Positions 50,351 through 62,720 of a DNA stretch of 64,000 nucleotides are shown here, in pieces. Location: the NCBI GenBank assembly GCA_023055505.1, contig JALIRH010000004.1, positions 8,861,368-8,925,367 of the forward strand, given 5' to 3'. Source of the DNA: Callipepla californica brunnescens. Lineage: Eukaryota; Chordata; Aves; Galliformes; Odontophoridae. A program made the position numbers and the translations under genes. The notes below the pieces were generated by a model. It was not told the origin of the DNA. It did no database searches and was given only the letters and a program-made list of their open reading frames with translations. Numbering within the stretch: the first letter of the stretch is position 1; each line of letters begins with the position of its first letter.

Positions 50351-53300
50351 TAATTATCTGATATTAAGTGTGAGCTGGGTGAGGGCACAGTGTGGAAATG
50401 GACCATTTGGGACTACTCAGGCTTCTATTGTTAAAATCTTAGACATTGCAGAGGTGTCCATTACCTCATCGTTAATTATGCCATTTACCTTTTGAAGTTC
50501 ATTTGCAAATTAGTGCAGTTTTTGCTTGCATCCTGTTCATAGCACTGTAAACAAGACTGCTTATTCCTGTAGCTTAGAACTTGAATTAATAAAAGTTATA
50601 TTGATCAAATTAAAAATCCAAACCAAACAAATATTAATAGTAGAAAGCATTTATTGAGTGTTAGATATCTCAGAATAGCATGTAAGGATGATTTTTCTTT
50701 TCTTACTTCTACTCTCTTTGCTGGCTAGGCTTTATATTGCCATTTTTTGATCATTTTGAGAAATTCAGTTTAAAGTAAGTTTACTGTTTATCTTTGAAAT
50801 TATTTCTTTTTCTGCTACATTAGAAATACAAACTACTAACTGTGTTCTTGTGACCCTAAAAAGTATGCTTTATGCTTTATAAATCTGAGTTTTAGGTGAA
50901 ATGCCCAGGGTGCAGGTTGTGAAAGTCCATGGGTTGGGCTGGAACTGCTTGTGCAGGTACTGGTTCTCATCTTGAAAGTAAGTTCTCAGCCTCTGTGATT
51001 TTCTGTTGTTTCATCCAGATCGCGTTAAAGGCAGTATATGATAGTAGTGTATCTTTAAAGTCATGTAAGATCTACTTTTTGTCCCTGATGCTTTTAGGAT
51101 GTAAGATGTATGTAGGGCTAGAACATGTTACATAAGTGAAGATTGAGAGATTGCTCTGGATTATAGGTTTTCCCTATCCCCTGAACTAGGCAGTTTGCTT
51201 TTCAGTGGCAGTCAATAAAACCAGAAGTGTTACCAGACAGCAATTTTACAAAGCTTGAATAGTGGTGACAGTACAATTTTATTTTCTGACTTGAGAACGG
51301 TAAGATAAGAAGTAAGAATCTAGTGATGCGTCTATGATTTCTCTTTGAGAGCTAACCTCAGTAAAATCTTTAAAGGAAGTATATGCTTATGCATAGATGA
51401 GGGAGAGAAGGGCAGTTATTCAGAACTGAAATGTAGCTTCTGTCATGAGAGAGGTATTTTGAAAGGTACAAGACCTAAGCAAGTGAGACTTCAGTTGGGA
51501 GCTGAGGACTTCTAAGTTTTTTCTTTCATTTGGTGCTTGGCTTTACACTTCAGGTAAGAAAACCCAGGCCTTCATGCCTTTTCAGTTTCTGGCTGTCAGT
51601 GTGGCCAAAGTGTAGCTATTGGTGGTTTGTGCTTTGGGAAACTGTGATACTGAAGCTAAAGATCTCCTTTCACTGAAATTTTGGGTAAGATGACCTACCC
51701 TTGAGATTTGACTTTGCCTTAAAGATGAGACATCTAATGGGTATGCATAGCTAGGTGCAACAGATTCTTCATTCTGATTCCTAATGCACGTGTTGGGGAG
51801 TGCAGCATTTAGAACTCCAGGTCATCTGAAGTTGTAGCTCCAGTATTTTGAGATTACTGGAACTATTTCACGTTTGCTGCTGTCCCTTAACTAGTACATT
51901 GAAAACGTACAGTATAGATGGTACTCTGTGTTTTGTCTGTGGTGATGGAGGAAGACAGAAACAGCAATGAGATCTTGATTCAGTTTCCAAACTGCTAAAC
52001 TTTACTTGCTCTGTGTAGCTCTTTCCTCCTGGATTTCTCCAATTTGATGTCTGTAACAGTCAGTGATGGGACTCGAGCAACAGATTTAACCCTTTTTCTT
52101 TCTTTCTTTCTTTTTTTTCCTGAAGAGCTATGTGAATTGGGTCGACTTGGGTCGAGTCATCTTTCCTTGATACAGGAGTGGCTAGGATTATGCAAATGTA
52201 TGCAAGGACTTTTATGGAATACTTAAGATTTTGTGAAAGTATGAATAGCATCAACTGAAGTTTGGTTTGGTCAGGCCTTTGTTAGAATTGCTTGAAAACC
52301 CCAGTGCTTAAATGATTTATGTTGCTGCCTTACATTGACTCAGTAGGTATTTTTCACTAAGCACTCAGAAGTTATTTCAGAATGTGCATTAATTGGCAGA
52401 AATAAAGTTAGTTTTGTTTGTTTTGAGATAGCCCGTTAATTCTCTTCGGTCTGAAAGTATATCACATAAAGTATGTCTGATAAAGAACGCTAATAATGTA
52501 GGCAGAATGATATTTTTGAGAGTTGATGATCAGAATTTATTCCAAAAATGTTCTGTTTTCCGCTTCTCTTTTCATACTGTTCAGCAAATGATAGATTAAT
52601 TTAAAGCCTCTGGTTATAGTTGTCTCCTGTAATATGTTTGGATTTACAGATTCTGTTGTTAATCTTTGTTGGCCTGTATCCTCCTCCCACTACTCACAAG
52701 CTCCATTCCCTTTTCTGGGGGGAGAATTCATAATCCCTTTTGGTCAGGACCAGATGTATTTAATGCTTTTGGAAGGTTTTTTTGCTTGGATTTGTGCTTG
52801 AGAACTTTTTTCCCTGCTGAGGAAGACAGTAATTGTGTGCGAGTTGCAAAAGTAGCACTTTGGGTGCTTTCAGGTTTAAATTAATTTATTGGAAGTTTGT
52901 ACGTAAGAGCAAGTGAGAGCTAGACTGATGGATTCACTTGAATAATAGCTGAGACTGACGCTTCAGTGGTGACAACGTGATTAATATCCAACCGGTGCTG
53001 CTGAAGGTGTTTTCCTTGCAGATAGAATGTCTAGCAGTACGGCTGTTGCCTTTGGTACTTGGTGAGCCTCGAATGCTAAAAATCTTTGTATACGGAGCTG
53101 AACGTTGTGTACTGTTTCATTGTAGTTTAGCAAGGTATGTGATAATGAATCGAAGAGCGTTTCCCATCCCAAGTATGCATTTTTGCCAGGTATTTGTCAT
53201 GTTTGAACTAGGAACTGCAAAAAAAGCAACTTGATTGCTGAGTGTTTCTCCCATTTTGCACGTCTAAATGTTAAACTTACTTATACGATTTTATTCAGAA

Positions 53301-56300
53301 ATCTCTCTTTACTTGGTAATGTTTGGCAGTAAGAACCTGTATGTATAGCCGGCAGTTGGGAATTCTGTTACTTTTCTTTACTGTATTGTGAGAGGACCGT
53401 TCTGAAGTGCCATTGAACCACAAAGTGACAATGGCATGATTGAATCCTTGAGGAAACTGGGGAAGGATATGCAAGAACAAGCTCATGATCAATTATAAAA
53501 TGAGATTCTGAGAGTAAGGGCGTGACGCTTTGAATATTTAGTGTTTCAGTACTTGAACGTATAGCTGTGCATTCTCTAAACAGTGTCATTATTTGGTTGT
53601 GTTTCCTGATAGCTCTTATTTTTGTTTGTTCTTTAAAGAATTTTCCATTCTGTGTATTCAAATAACAGCTTTCTGTATGGGATTGTGTTTCATTATTAAA
53701 AACAATCTAGGTTTCAACTTGTTTTAGTAGAAAAGTTGCATGCAAGTTTTAGCAGCTTAATGAGAGACTGCTTAGCTAAAACAGACCAAAAAAGCCTAAA
53801 GAGGTAAGATATGCAGTAAAAAACATTATACATTTCTGCTTGTTTTGCAAGCTTCAGGGATTCATGTGCATCTGATCAGGTGTAGTTAATTTTAGCTGAG
53901 GTCTCTTTCTCAGAAATTTTTCTCCTGTTCTCCCTCTGTGGTACTTGCCGACTTCTCCTGGATTGTGTCATTAGCTAAATTCTGCAGCAGAGATTTTTAT
54001 ACCGACTGGGACTTGTTGGGTGGGGCATTTTGGTGAGTTGTTTCCTGTTCTTGGACTGAAGGGGCAGTGCCTGCTCTAAATTACCTGCTTGCTGCTTTTG
54101 CCAAGAACATCAATCTTCCCTTATATTTATTTTGCTTCATGAGCCTTCTTTTGAGATGGACAGCGTTCCGGGGCCTGATCTGAATGGGGGTCTTCATGCT
54201 TCACGGCTGTCTGCCACAGTCATATAAATAGCTGTTGTCCGCGTGGCTGGTCTCCATGCCTGTCTGCACAACCCCGGGCAACTTTCACCTCTCCCTCAAA
54301 AATCTACTTTGCCACAGTAATTTATGTTAATGCTCTGTAAGGCGCTCTCTTTAACACAGAAATATATTAAAAATTTATCTAGCTGCTTCAATTTTTGAAA
54401 CTACACATCATTTAGAAGGTAAAAACAATGTGATTAAGCACCGTGCAGCCTGATAACCAAGTGTGCATTACATGAATTCTTCTGGGCAGCCTTTTTAAAA
54501 GGAGATCTGCCCATGTTCGCTTGCTCCAAACGTGCCTCCAGGAAACTGCCCGAAGTGGGGGATCAGAGCAGGCAACGTGCCAATGACTTGAGTTTCAGAC
54601 AGTTTGGCACACACTGAAAGCTTGTTCTTTCCTGTGTTAAGCCATGGGCAGATGTCCATTAAGAATGATGAGGCAAAATTTATATGTAAGCTTTATAAAA
54701 TGCCTTTTTTTTTTTTTTTTCCTGTGCTCTTACTTGAAGTTTTGTGTGGGTGTGTGTTTTTTTTTCTTAATTTACAAACCCTGGCTTTTGCCCTTGTCCG
54801 GTAGAGACTGCTCACCCACCCTTTTCCGTTTCCAGGCGGATTGCTTTTCTGTTATTTCAGTTCAGTAACTTTCTCCAGCACTGTCCTATTTGGCTTATTA
54901 TGAAGGGCTCGCAATAACCCTTTCAGTGCTGCTGTCATCTTTCCCGTAAGTCAGGACAGGCTGTTGTATTCTGAAAGAAATACATATCTCCTCTTAGAAG
55001 TAAATAGAGAACGTTTTGAGTTATGTTTTTTTGTTTGTATACAGGGAATGTAATGTGGCTTTTGTATGTTGACCATTGTACTTTCCTCACACAGGTTTTC
55101 TTATGCAGTACTAAATCAAAACCCTCACTGAAATGGGGTTTCTTACAAGCTTTGGCAAAGAAATGCTTTCTTAAGCTGCGGCAACGCTATCTGCATGTGC
55201 AGAATGAGTTAACAGAACTTGGGTAAAATGTTTATTTCCAACTCTGTCTCAGAGTCAACTTTCCTCTTCTCCTCTTAGAAGAGGTCACTTCCTTCTTTGT
55301 TGTCTATTCAACATCAGTTAGTATTTTCTTCTTTCTCTAATATTAGTATTTGAAGTAACTCTGAATTAGCTAAGCAGTTAAATGAAGTGAGCCTGCTTGG
55401 CTCGCTGTTTGTTGCGTTGATGATATGTGAACTAAAGAAGTGTTGCAGGTATTATAATCAGGCCAGAAATGTCAACTCAAACCTGTTTCTTCTAACAATT
55501 CCACATTTCACTGATTATCTCGGAAGTTAACTTGACTGGTCCTTAGGTGTTCGTTACGATGCAAGACAGTAGAAGGCAACTAAACATTAGGTTGTTAGGT
55601 CTTTTCCACGAGATGGAGTAAGCTGTTCTCATCAATAGTGGGCTGTGTTCCAAGTCCAAATACAAGTTTTCAAAAGTGTTGAATGGAATGGGTCAAGAAT
55701 GTGTGTACAAAGTAATAGTCCATGCTGTAGAAGTAAATTTAACACCTGTGGAAAAAGTCATGGCTCTGGGAAGTAGGGTGCATGTGGGCATACTGTCTCC
55801 TCTCTTTCCTGACCAGATGTGGAGAACTGAGGTTACTAGTGAGTGTTTCTTTTTAGATACAGAAAGATGTTTCATTCATATGCAAAACATTCTCTGGATG
55901 AATAATTAAGCTCTGAGTGTACTGTAATCCTTTCCAAGAGTAGAGGGCTAGCTATTCTCTTCGGTACCCAGCTTTTTATTTGACATGTACATTTCCTTAC
56001 TAAATGGAGATTTTTTTTTTTATAGTAGTTGAAACAGAGATCTTTTAATGCTGTTTTCTAAGTAGCAAGTGGCTGGGAGACGGCTGAACCCAGTAAATCA
56101 TCCATACTAATTTCTCCTACCTAAAGAACTGTATTTGAGCTAACTTCAGAACAACTGGGCCAAATAGTCCTGTTGGAATTCCCCTCAGAAGCAGAGTAGT
56201 AATGGGATGAATGTTAAGCCTGGGAACAAATAACCTGTGACGAAGTTTATAGATGCTGCTCAGGAAGAGGAGAAAAGAGAAGTGGGCTGTCAGAATGCTT

Positions 56301-57828
56301 TATTTGTTAGAAGGGACTTGATAGAGGCATAAAGATATTTTCCCTCCTCCCATATGTTTTCACCACAGTAATGATGATTCAGCTTGCGCGTGCTCTCTGG
56401 AATGTGTGCATGTGAAGAGAGAGGAGAAAACTATTTCATTACATGCAGCTAATTGAAAATACTGTAGGAAATGATGTGTGTAGCATATTGCTTCACCGTA
56501 GAGTTGCTGATTTCAGCAAGACTATTGTCCTTGTTTTTATGTTAACTTAAAATAAGGGTATTTTTCATCTTTGTTAACAAAATGCGTTTTTCCAGAAAAC
56601 CTTTCTGAGGCAGGAATTTGTTTCTCCAGCAGTTGGCAAGTACACTTTTGCTGTGTTTCTTTGGTAAGTGCTTTTGTCCGTGATAGCATTTTGGGATCCC
56701 AGCATACATGTGGCTGGCTCAGGCTGTGATTGGACGATTTATATTTAGTTACTGGTTTCTTATAATAGTTTTCAGATGGAGATGTCAAAGAACGCATACC
56801 CTTGTGCTTCTGTAATCCTTGAAAGAGTGTGAGGGAGTGAAAAGGAAAAAAAAAAAAAAACAACCAAAAAAACATTGATATGTTTGGGTAGACACAGTTT
56901 GGAAAAAGCAGCAGCTGCTAGCAGCAATGGAATGCTGAAATTTCATTTTAAGAAATGAGGTAGCCAGGAAAAACAAAATGCTTATAAAATCAGTGTCTTC
57001 ATCATTTGTTTTTTGCATCCAGACAGGAGCTTAAAAAAAGGAAGCTGGGGAGAAGTAATTCTTTAATTAAAAAAAGTTGTGATCCTGCAGTTCACAATTG
57101 TACTCAACTGAGATTTAGTAGTAATCACAGCACGTCATGGTAACTCGTGTATTCTGTGGTGCTGGTGTGCTTCCAGTAGAAATCAGTGTGTATCCAAAAA
57201 CCAGTGCCATATATGCTTCACCTTTGGAGAGCTTGAGTTCAATTAAAACTGAAGACATAACAGATTCCTTTTGAGTCTGGGTTGAAGACCACCTGTAAGA
57301 AGGTTTTCCTTAGTTCTCAGACACAAAAAACTGACTAAGTTTTGTGTTGTCTTTCAGATTTGCTGAAGAGATCTTTAAACTTTATTTATTAATTATGGTG
57401 GTATTATTTCTCCAAATTATTAATGAAATCATCCTGGTTTTCTCGCTGAGCTTCTCAGATCAGTTCTGCTTCATCCAGCGCTGGCAGGTGGTACCTGGAG
57501 GCACCAGATTTTGAGCTCTTTAACCACACTGAACCTTCCTTGGCTGCTGAGGGATAGCAGGACCTGGCTGTGCAACACGAAGGATCAGGACCCAGTGCCA
57601 GCAGCTTGAGGACAGGATCTCTTCAAAGCTGGTGGCTGAGTGCAGGAGATGCAGTGCTTTTTCATGATGTATAGTAAAAGCAGAGTGCTTTTACCGCTGT
57701 GGTAACATTGCATCTCTTTGCAGTTCTGTCCAGTATAATTTCTAGGGGAAAAAATCAAAAGCATATTGCAGTCTGCTTGGCTCAAGCTCATGTGGCTGGA
57801 CAGCAGTTTCCATTCTTTAGTGGGAGCA
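50351..57828. other. Intronic unique sequence, possible regulatory stretch near 54 kb
   Basis: Mostly AT-rich with short simple repeats: a CTTT run at about 52,091-52,112 and poly-T near 54,703-54,720. A (CA/GT-poor) stretch at about 54,000-54,560 is richer in C and G. It contains CATATAAATAG (54223-54233, near a MEF2 site), TGATTAAG and several words of higher complexity, so it could be an enhancer. I see no exon. Confidence 0.45.
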
Positions 57829-57925
57829 AATCATAGAAAGCCAGAATTGGATGAGACCCATAAAGGTCACCAGTTAATCTCCAGCTCTGGATTTGGATCA
57901 TCTCAAGGGCCTACAGTAATCAAGA
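57829..57925 (-). mobile_element. Old CR1-like 3' fragment (antisense)
   Basis: AATCATAGAAAGCCAGAATTGG followed by GACCcaTAAAGGTCACCAG parallels the antisense CR1 3' end (aatcatagaatgg..., ggaccttaaagatcatc). Divergence is much higher than in the other copies, so it is probably an older CR1 subfamily or a related LINE. The right end is unclear. Confidence 0.5.
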
Positions 57926-58473
57926 CTCTTTATCTGTTCCTTTACTGAGAAAACAAACAAAATGTGCAATGCTAACCTGTTTTATTTCTTGCTTAATTCA
58001 AATCCCTGTGTTATGCACAGAGCAGGAAGAACATTTTATTTATTTTATGGCAGTTTTTCATTCTTGGGAGATGTTATGTTGTTTTTCTTCTGTTTTCTCA
58101 TCTTTGAGGCGGATAAATCTTCATATTGGTGCCCCCTGGACTCCAGCTAATTCTACATACACCTTCGTCTAGCGGTGAGGAGGGTTGGGCATATGCTCCA
58201 GTTGAGTCCTGATAAATGCTTATAGCTGTTTTATATCTGAAGGAATTAACATACTTGTACAGCTCAGACTCATTCCCCTTTTAGCAGCAGTATGACACTA
58301 TTGATTTCTTCAGCCTGTAATCCCTTGCAACCTTGTTTTCTTTTAGCCTTTGTGTTCTGATCAGGTTCTCTATTGGTATAGTTCAATACACTTGCCTGCA
58401 GCACCTAGAAATAAATCAGTTTGCCTTCTGAAAATCCAGTTTGATAAACATAGCATCTTTAGTTATTTGGGCA

Positions 58474-58508
58474 TTAATAATAATAATAATAATAATAAAT
58501 TAATAATA
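58474..58508. repeat. (TAA)n microsatellite
   Basis: About eleven TAA/ATA units with one AAATTAA interruption near 58,499. Likely polymorphic in length. Confidence 0.95.
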
Positions 58509-59239
58509 GTGACATTTTGGACCCTTCCCATTGCTTCCCCCTGTTTAGGTTGTAAACATTGAATCAATTTATTTGGCTAGCTTGTAGTTTTTCTGCTATC
58601 CTAGAGTATCTAGGCCACAGTTGTTTCAAGATTAATTTTAAGAAGTGCTTTTCATATGATTTATTGCTTGGGTAGATGTTGATTTGCTTGCAGCTAATGA
58701 TCAGTGATTATCTGCCGTACTGTTTGCTCTGTGTGGTAGGTCCATTGCTCTGGTCCAGGTGTTTGGGCTCACTGCTGTCGGGGAATGGCAGGCTGAACAG
58801 GAGAGGAGGCAGAGCAACCTGATGGCAGGCAGCACGAGCTGCGATCTGTGTGGGGCAGCTGGCCTAGGACTGAGCTGCTAGGGGTATTTTTCAGTTTTGA
58901 CTTGACTTCAGAGCTGCCTGGTTCTAACTTTCTGCGAGGAGAAGAAGCTGTTAACTCCAAATGGTTTGTCCCTTTCTAAATGTGTAGCTTCCAATTTGAT
59001 CTTAGAGTGGAGGGAAAAAAAAAAAAAAAGTGAAGGTAGGGCTGAATTCCTGAGTGATAACCACAGCAGGGCTCATGCTAAGGAGGGAATTTATCTGAAG
59101 CAGTTTTCAGTCTGATTAGAAGAAAAGCAGTTCACCAATAAAACGGTTTTCTACTGCGTTTATTGTTGCAAAAGCAGGGTGTGGTTATGGTACTTGATAC
59201 TTCAAAAACAAACAAAAAAATCAGTTCTCCGCGATTTTG

Positions 59240-59519
59240 TACTGCTTTTTCTCAGTGGGATTGGAGATGCTGTGGGGGGTGTGCTGGGGCTGCTTTACAC
59301 CTCCAGCCTCTCGCTGGGCTGCGGGCAGCTTCCTCTGGCTTCCTGCTAATTGGCTCCACTGGCGGTTTCTCATTGTTCCTTGCTGATGACTCAGAGAAAC
59401 AGGAAAGAGATCCCCTGATTAGCAAAAAGCATAGCCACCTAACAGGTGCCTGCATTCTGCTCTAGCAAAGGACAAACGTCCTCAGTCTGGATTTTTTCCT
59501 AAGATTCTTATCTGCGAGC
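59240..59519 (+). promoter_or_regulatory. MOB2: Putative alternative MOB2 promoter and leader
   Basis: This stretch is clearly more G+C-rich than its surroundings. It holds an inverted CCAAT box (ATTGG, 59349-59353) and an AP-1/NF-E2-type TGACTCA (59387-59393, within TGATGACTCAGA). It ends at the candidate alternative start codon. CpG density is low, unlike the 6-kb island, so if used it would be a regulated, tissue-restricted promoter. No TATA box is certain. A TAG at 59463-59465 closes the reading frame upstream of the exon's ATG. Confidence 0.45.
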
Positions 59520-59557
59520 ATGAGGCTCAAGAGGAATGGTTCATACACGCTGATCGG
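59520..59557 (+). CDS. MOB2: Candidate alternative first coding exon of MOB2
   Basis: The exon reads MRLKRNGSYTLI plus GG, then the donor GG|GTAAGAG. Like the exon at 6220-6236, it leaves two bases of a Gly codon (phase 2), so joining to the same MOB2 exon 2 would give ...LIG-KSKAKP in place of MDWLMG-KSKAKP. The ATG has A at -3 and is the first in this frame after a TAG 57 bases upstream. The product would carry a basic, longer N-terminal tail, which could change localisation or kinase binding outside the MOB domain (inference). The matching phase, a good donor and a promoter-like upstream region support it. I cannot recall an annotated bird transcript with certainty, and a chance ATG near a donor is the alternative. 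Confidence 0.55.
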
Positions 59558-62227
59558 GTAAGAGACAGCCTGCATCCTCCTTCAAATCCTCGTCATTAAA
59601 GCTGCACAAATACAGAAGCCTTGCTTTCCCTTCTAGCAATAGGGTGTGTAAAGTAACAACTCAGCATTCTGTCTCAAAAATAAGAGGATCACTGCGTGTG
59701 AAATGTGCAGCTTATTTAGCTTGTGCTCTTTAGCATTTTGTTAAATGTGCTGTTGAGGTGTCTGTTTGTTGGGGGAGGGCTGGAGCTGTCTGTGTGTGAA
59801 AATGGGGTGCATCTCATCTCAGAGAGGAAAGGAGCACTGGCTCAATAGAGCTGCTAAAGCATTAGGATCTGTGTGGCTCCTGAGGAGATGCCAGTGGTAA
59901 TTATTTCAAGTGTTTGTCAGCAAGTAGCCCATGCTTTTGATACAAACGGGTGTTGCTCATTAAATGTGATGCTCCCTTGATAGGGGATATAGATTACTTT
60001 GATTTTTAGGCTGACTAAATGTAATGCGGGTAGTTTTGAGTACTTAAAATCGTTCTGAATTCACCTTGAGTTTTGTTTTATTAAACTTCTCTCTGATTGC
60101 TGTTAAATCAGTAACGGTGCCATTTGACAATACCATTCTTGTAAAGAAGATAACTAGATATTTCTTGTGTAAGTAAACTGTTTTGTAAGAATTGAAATCA
60201 GAGTCTTATAAGGTGAAGTCACTTTTATTATAATTGCACATGGTTTTACTTACGCAGATGCACTGTATTTCTTGAGATGATATAGGTTTTCTTCAGCACA
60301 GCATACCTGAGCTGAAGAGGACTTGCATTTCCATATTGCTGTGTTAACTGTTTGTTAGTGCCTGGTGCTGACTTGGCAAATGGAGAAAGCTGTTAGTCCT
60401 GAAGTGCCATTTTCCTCTGTTTCTTTAAACCATCTGTAATGAGTAAGAGTGGTGATAAACGCTCTGTGGTGTGATTGGCTTAGTGCTTCATCCTCAAGGA
60501 GCTGCAGTGTATTCAAGTCCAATGTGGAGGTCAGCACACAAATACCTGGTGCCCTGAAACTCACAACTTGTTGCACTGTTGTTTGGCAGCCTCAGCACAA
60601 GAAAGCAGGACAGGTGTGCATGTGGATCAGATTAGAATTGTTTGCTAGTTGTGGCCAGCTAGTCTCTGCCAATTTGCCTGCACTAGTTTGCAGAAGACCA
60701 CTTAAGTTGGCAAAGCAGCAGTCCTTTATATGCTTAACTTTGATTTTTAAGAAAGTAGAATCAAATATTACTGTTTTTTTTTTTTTTAACAGTAGTCTAG
60801 ATACTAACATTTTCTATCTAACTGTCCTTACTTTTTTTAATAACTGTAATAAAAAGTTCCACTACCTGTCTGCATGCAAAATCAGACCTAATTAAAGGTT
60901 ACTATCCTGCAGGATTTAGTTTTAAGCTGTAAGATGAGCCTGTCTCTTTCAGTAGGACTGAGTTTGTAGCAGATAGAGGTTAAGAGTACATTAGTGTTGA
61001 TGTTTTTTTATTATTAGTTTGGCACACGTTTTTGACCCTGTGAGAGATTATCTGAATTTAGAGAATCCGTTAAGAAATGTTTTTGAAATGCAAAATTTAG
61101 TTGATAATACTTATGCAAAGGGAGTTTTTTTAGGTTTTAGTTGTCCATGGGAAGCAGTTTTTAATTGATTTGAGGTTTATTAAAAATGAATGCATGCATG
61201 GCATAAAACTTACTGGAATTGAATTGTGCAAGATCACCCCGTGCATCTGTTTTGCACCTTGTTCTAACTTGCAGGATGCTGCATAATCATTTTAAGGAAT
61301 TTCACTTGTTGTGGCCCAGTGCATACCTGGCATTATGTTTTATGGCAATCATATAACTGGAAGTGTTATATTACACAGGGTAAAAAACAGTGGCACCCAA
61401 ATGTTTGCATGAAAAAGAAGCTTCAACTCTGAGTTTGTGGGATGCTCTGATATTATCTGATTCTAACGTGCTGATGTGCTCTACTCTATTAAACAGCAGA
61501 TGCTGAGGAGTGAATTTCTCTAATTAAAGAAATTCCTTTTATGTTTATCTCCTGCCTAGATAGTTTAATAAGGCAAGGCAGTGGAAAAAGAAGTTGAAAT
61601 ATGTTTTCCTGTTCAGCCTCAACTTCTGACATGTCAGCAGAAAGGTTTGTTTTGATCTTTAGGGTTTTTGTTTGGGACAGCATGTTCCGCTTGCCAGGTG
61701 GAGCAGCACCCTGTCACACAGGTCACACCAGGCGATGGGAGCTCAGTGGTTTGGAATGCTGCGGGACAAATACAAGCTTCTGCTGCAGCAGATAGCTGCA
61801 CATGGCATGAATGTGGTCATAGTGGGATTACTGTTCACGGTATAGCACCAGAGCTGCCAGCTTCTGTTACTGAAAGAAGTAAAAGTATGTATTTGGTTCT
61901 GCTACATGAGTGATTTGAAGTAGTCAGTGTGGTCAGAGATGAATTTCCCATGCACACCGTGAAACAGACAATATAATTTTAAACTATGTATTTAATAATG
62001 TTAAGTAACAAGAATTGTGTGTTTAGTTCTGCTCTATCAAATGTGACCAGATTTGAGTTTTTCCTAGTTGCTGGGAGATTGGATGCTCGCATTTTGGTTG
62101 AGGCAACCAAGTGGATGCACGATTGGAGAATCTCAGTCCCCTAGAAAAAAGGGTTGTGTGAAAACTTGTGCATCTTTTGCAGTAATGTGTTAACTTCTGA
62201 TAGATATGCATTCAGAAATCTGGTAGA

Positions 62228-62720
62228 GAGGAAAGCTGGAGCTGTTGGAGAGGGTACAGAGGAGAGACAATGAAGATGATCAGGGAACTGGAGCACCTCT
62301 CCTGTGAAGGCAGGCTGAGGGAGCTGGGCTTGGTCAGCCTGGAGAAGAGAAGGCTGTGAGGAGACCTCATTGCAGCCTTCAAGTATTTAAAGGGGGATTA
62401 TAAAAAGGAGGGGATCAACTTTTTACAAGGGTAGGCAGTGGTAGGACAAGGAAGAATGGTTTTAAGCTCAAGGAGGGAAGGTTTAGATTAGATGAAAAGG
62501 GGGAAGTTCTTTACAGAGAGAGAGTGGTGGGGTGCTGGAATAGGCTGCCCAGAGAGGCTGTGGATGCTCTGTCCCTGGAGGTGTTCAAGACGAGGTTGGA
62601 TGGGGCCCTGGGCAACTTGATCTAGTTCCAGATCTGGAGGTTGATGGCTCTACCTGTGCTGGGGGGTTGGAACTTGATTCTTGAGATCCCTTCCAACCCA
62701 AGCCATCCTATGATTTTATG
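62228..62720 (+). mobile_element. CR1 LINE 3' fragment (sense), about 490 bp
   Basis: A typical sense CR1 3' region: 'tctcctgtgaaggcaggctg', 'ggagaagagaaggctgtgag', 'gaggtgttcaagacgaggtt', 'ggatggggccctgggcaact'. It closes with 'ccttccaacccaagccatcc', then TATGATTTTATG. It is 5'-truncated and non-coding. It lies in the intron segment common to both MOB2 first exons. Confidence 0.95.

Noticed and set aside
59163..59465. 100-codon + strand frame just upstream of the alternative exon
   Set aside because: Ends at the TAG 55 bases before the ATG; composition follows the GC-rich promoter-like stretch and no domain is seen. Treated as leader or promoter DNA.
60449..60895. 148-codon + strand frame
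   Set aside because: The translation has a Phe run from a poly-T tract and no domain; it lies in intron downstream of the alternative exon without splice support.
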